NCBI RefSeq assembly: GCF_964059095.1
Contig: NZ_OZ060394.1
Coordinates: 391,582 to 451,253 of the forward strand
Direction of reading: 5' to 3'
From: Buchnera aphidicola (Chaetosiphella stipae setosa)
GTDB lineage: Bacteria; Pseudomonadota; Gammaproteobacteria; Enterobacterales; Enterobacteriaceae
Length of the DNA stretch: 59,672 nucleotides
Made by a program: the position numbers and the translations under genes. The first letter of the stretch is position 1. Each line of letters opens with the position of its first letter. Below, in pieces: positions 58,609 to 59,672 of this stretch. Under the pieces are notes generated by a model, which searched no databases, was not told the DNA's origin, and worked only from the letters and a program-made list of their open reading frames with translations.

Positions 58609-58762
58609 ATTATTTTTTTAGAAATACCGATAAAATATAAAATATTTATACTAATTTTAAAAATAAAAAAAAAATATAAATATTTTTAATTAAAATTTAT
58701 GCTTTGAATATAATCAAAATACTTACAATAAATTATGAAAAATTTATTACTTTATTTAAAAG

Positions 58763-59098
58763 GTGTCTACTTTAATGTTTATTAAAAAAAAAACATTTCA
58801 TATGTTAGTTGATAAAACTATTTCTAAAATTGAGAAATATTTAGACGAATATAACGGAAAATTAGATCTAGATTATGAGAATAACGGAAAAATCACAAAA
58901 ATTAATTTTGAATCAAAAAATGAAATAATAATCACTAGACAGGAATTCTTAAAACAAATTTGGGTTGCTACTAAATCTCAGGGATATTATTTTAAATACA
59001 AAAATAATAAATGGATATGCCGTAAAAAAAAACATGAACTATTTGAATTTATAAAAAAATATCTTTTTAAAAAAACTCAAGAAAAATATTTTAAATAA
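58763..59098 (+). CDS. cyaY: Frataxin-like iron-binding protein CyaY
   Basis: The bacterial frataxin, which binds iron and modulates Fe-S cluster assembly by IscS. The start MSTLMFIKKKTFHMLVDKTI is followed by an acidic first helix region (KIEKYLDEYNGKLDLDYENN) and the sheet with ITRQEFLKQIWVATKSQGYY and FKYKNNKWIC. It has 111 residues (E. coli 106). The acidic iron-binding ridge is less dense than in E. coli. It sits between dapF and the tRNA cluster. Confidence 0.92.
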   Translation: MSTLMFIKKKTFHMLVDKTISKIEKYLDEYNGKLDLDYENNGKITKINFESKNEIIITRQEFLKQIWVATKSQGYYFKYKNNKWICRKKKHELFEFIKKYLFKKTQEKYFK

Positions 59099-59116
59099 AC
59101 AAATTATAATATTTTT

Positions 59117-59190
59117 TCGGCGAAAGAGGATTTGAACCTCTGACCTACTGGTCCCAAACCAGTTGCGCTACCAAACTGCGCTATTCGCCG
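59117..59190 (-). tRNA. tRNA-Pro (TGG)
   Basis: The acceptor CGGCGAA pairs with TTCGCCG. The D-arm is GCGCAGTTTGGTAGCGC, the anticodon loop is TTTGGGA with anticodon TGG, and the T-arm is GAGGTTCAAATCCTC. It matches E. coli proM. The discriminator is A and no CCA is encoded. It is the last of the minus-strand order Arg-His-Pro. Confidence 0.97.
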
Positions 59191-59278
59191 ATAAAATTAT
59201 AATTAATGGTTCTTTTTTTTAAAATTTTAAAAAATTATTTTTTTTTAAAATACTTATAACTTTAAAAAAAATAAATTT

Positions 59279-59355
59279 TGGGGTGACTAATGGGGTTCGA
59301 ACCCATGACAACTGGAATCACAATCCAGAACTCTACCAACTGAGCTATAGCCACC
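59279..59355 (-). tRNA. tRNA-His (GTG)
   Basis: The extra 5' G at position -1 pairs with C73, the hallmark of tRNA-His. The anticodon loop is TTGTGAT with anticodon GTG and the T-arm is GGGTTCGAACCC. It is close to E. coli hisR. Unlike the other tRNAs in the window, the 3' CCA is encoded (59281-59279). Between it and tRNA-Pro E. coli has leuT, which is missing here. Confidence 0.96.
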
Positions 59356-59425
59356 ATGTATTTTTTATTATTTAATATATTATATATTTTCAAATATATC
59401 AATAAAAAATTCAAAAAATATATTG

Positions 59426-59499
59426 TACGTCTGTCAGGAATTGAACCTGAGCCCTCTATTTTCGGAAAATAGTGCTCTATCCAACTGAGCTACAGACGT
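59426..59499 (-). tRNA. tRNA-Arg (CCG)
   Basis: The acceptor ACGTCTG pairs with CAGACGT. The D-arm is GCTCAGTTGGATAGAGC, the anticodon stem-loop is CTATTTTCCGAAAATAG with anticodon CCG, and the T-arm is CAGGTTCAATTCCTG. It corresponds to E. coli argX by anticodon and position, though the acceptor stem differs. It reads CGG, a codon that must be extremely rare here. No CCA is encoded. Confidence 0.95.
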
Positions 59500-59672
59500 A
59501 TACTATGTCTTTCTATAAATCTTATAATTTTTTATACAAAGATAAAAAAATTAAATTTTCTTTTTAAAAAATCAAAATTTATAAAAAATTTTTTATTAAA
59601 TAAAATAATAAAAAAATAATTTTAATAAAAAAATTTAAATAATCTTTATTCGAAAATGCAAAAAAAAAAAAA

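Overview
The window is a stretch of a strongly reduced, very AT-rich gammaproteobacterial genome. The gene content and order match Buchnera aphidicola, the obligate endosymbiont of aphids. The evidence is poly-A/T everywhere, lysine/asparagine/isoleucine-rich proteins, almost no regulators, and E. coli-like order with many genes missing between neighbours. Amino-acid genes an aphid host depends on are kept (trpE, trpG, aroB, aroK, dapF). trpE and trpG lie among ordinary chromosomal genes rather than in a plasmid context. This hints at a Buchnera lineage outside those with a trpEG plasmid, perhaps gall-forming aphids, but the species cannot be fixed from the window.

Positions 1-13542 (minus strand) hold the complete S10, spc and alpha ribosomal protein operons from rpsJ to rplQ (28 genes, including rpmJ and rpmD), with secY and rpoA. 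Positions 13894-19313 (minus) hold the str operon tusD-tusC-tusB-rpsL-rpsG-fusA-tuf, ending in a textbook terminator. Positions 19580-25385 hold tsgA, then trpS, rpe, aroB, aroK (minus), a tRNA-Ser and deoD.

Positions 26004-38840 hold prfC, nfuA, bioH, ssb, dnaB, then yqgE-ruvX-yggS-hemW, trmB, mutY-yggX, sbcB and tmaR. Positions 38852-47371 hold tRNA-Asn and tRNA-Ile2, pyrE, dut, rplI-rpsR-rpsF, a shortened rnr, purA, a frameshifted miaA and pgi. Positions 47565-59672 hold orn, tRNA-Gly, trpE-trpG, rpmE, hslV-hslU, fpr, an unidentified 320-residue protein, rsmJ, a YnfM-like exporter, dapF, cyaY and the tRNA-Pro/His/Arg cluster.

Most genes serve translation, tRNA/rRNA modification, replication/repair, Fe-S or haem metabolism and amino-acid supply. 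I found no CRISPR array, insertion sequence, prophage, rRNA gene or sign of gene transfer, and no convincing new biological system. The points most worth a second look are: miaA, out of frame at an A12 tract with an altered Walker A motif; RNase R reduced to its catalytic core; long poly-A tracts inside essential genes; UUG starts on rpsM, rplV, purA and tusD; a contracted Fe-S cysteine spacing in MutY; the unidentified gene at 54597-55559; and AT-only inverted repeats between convergent genes.
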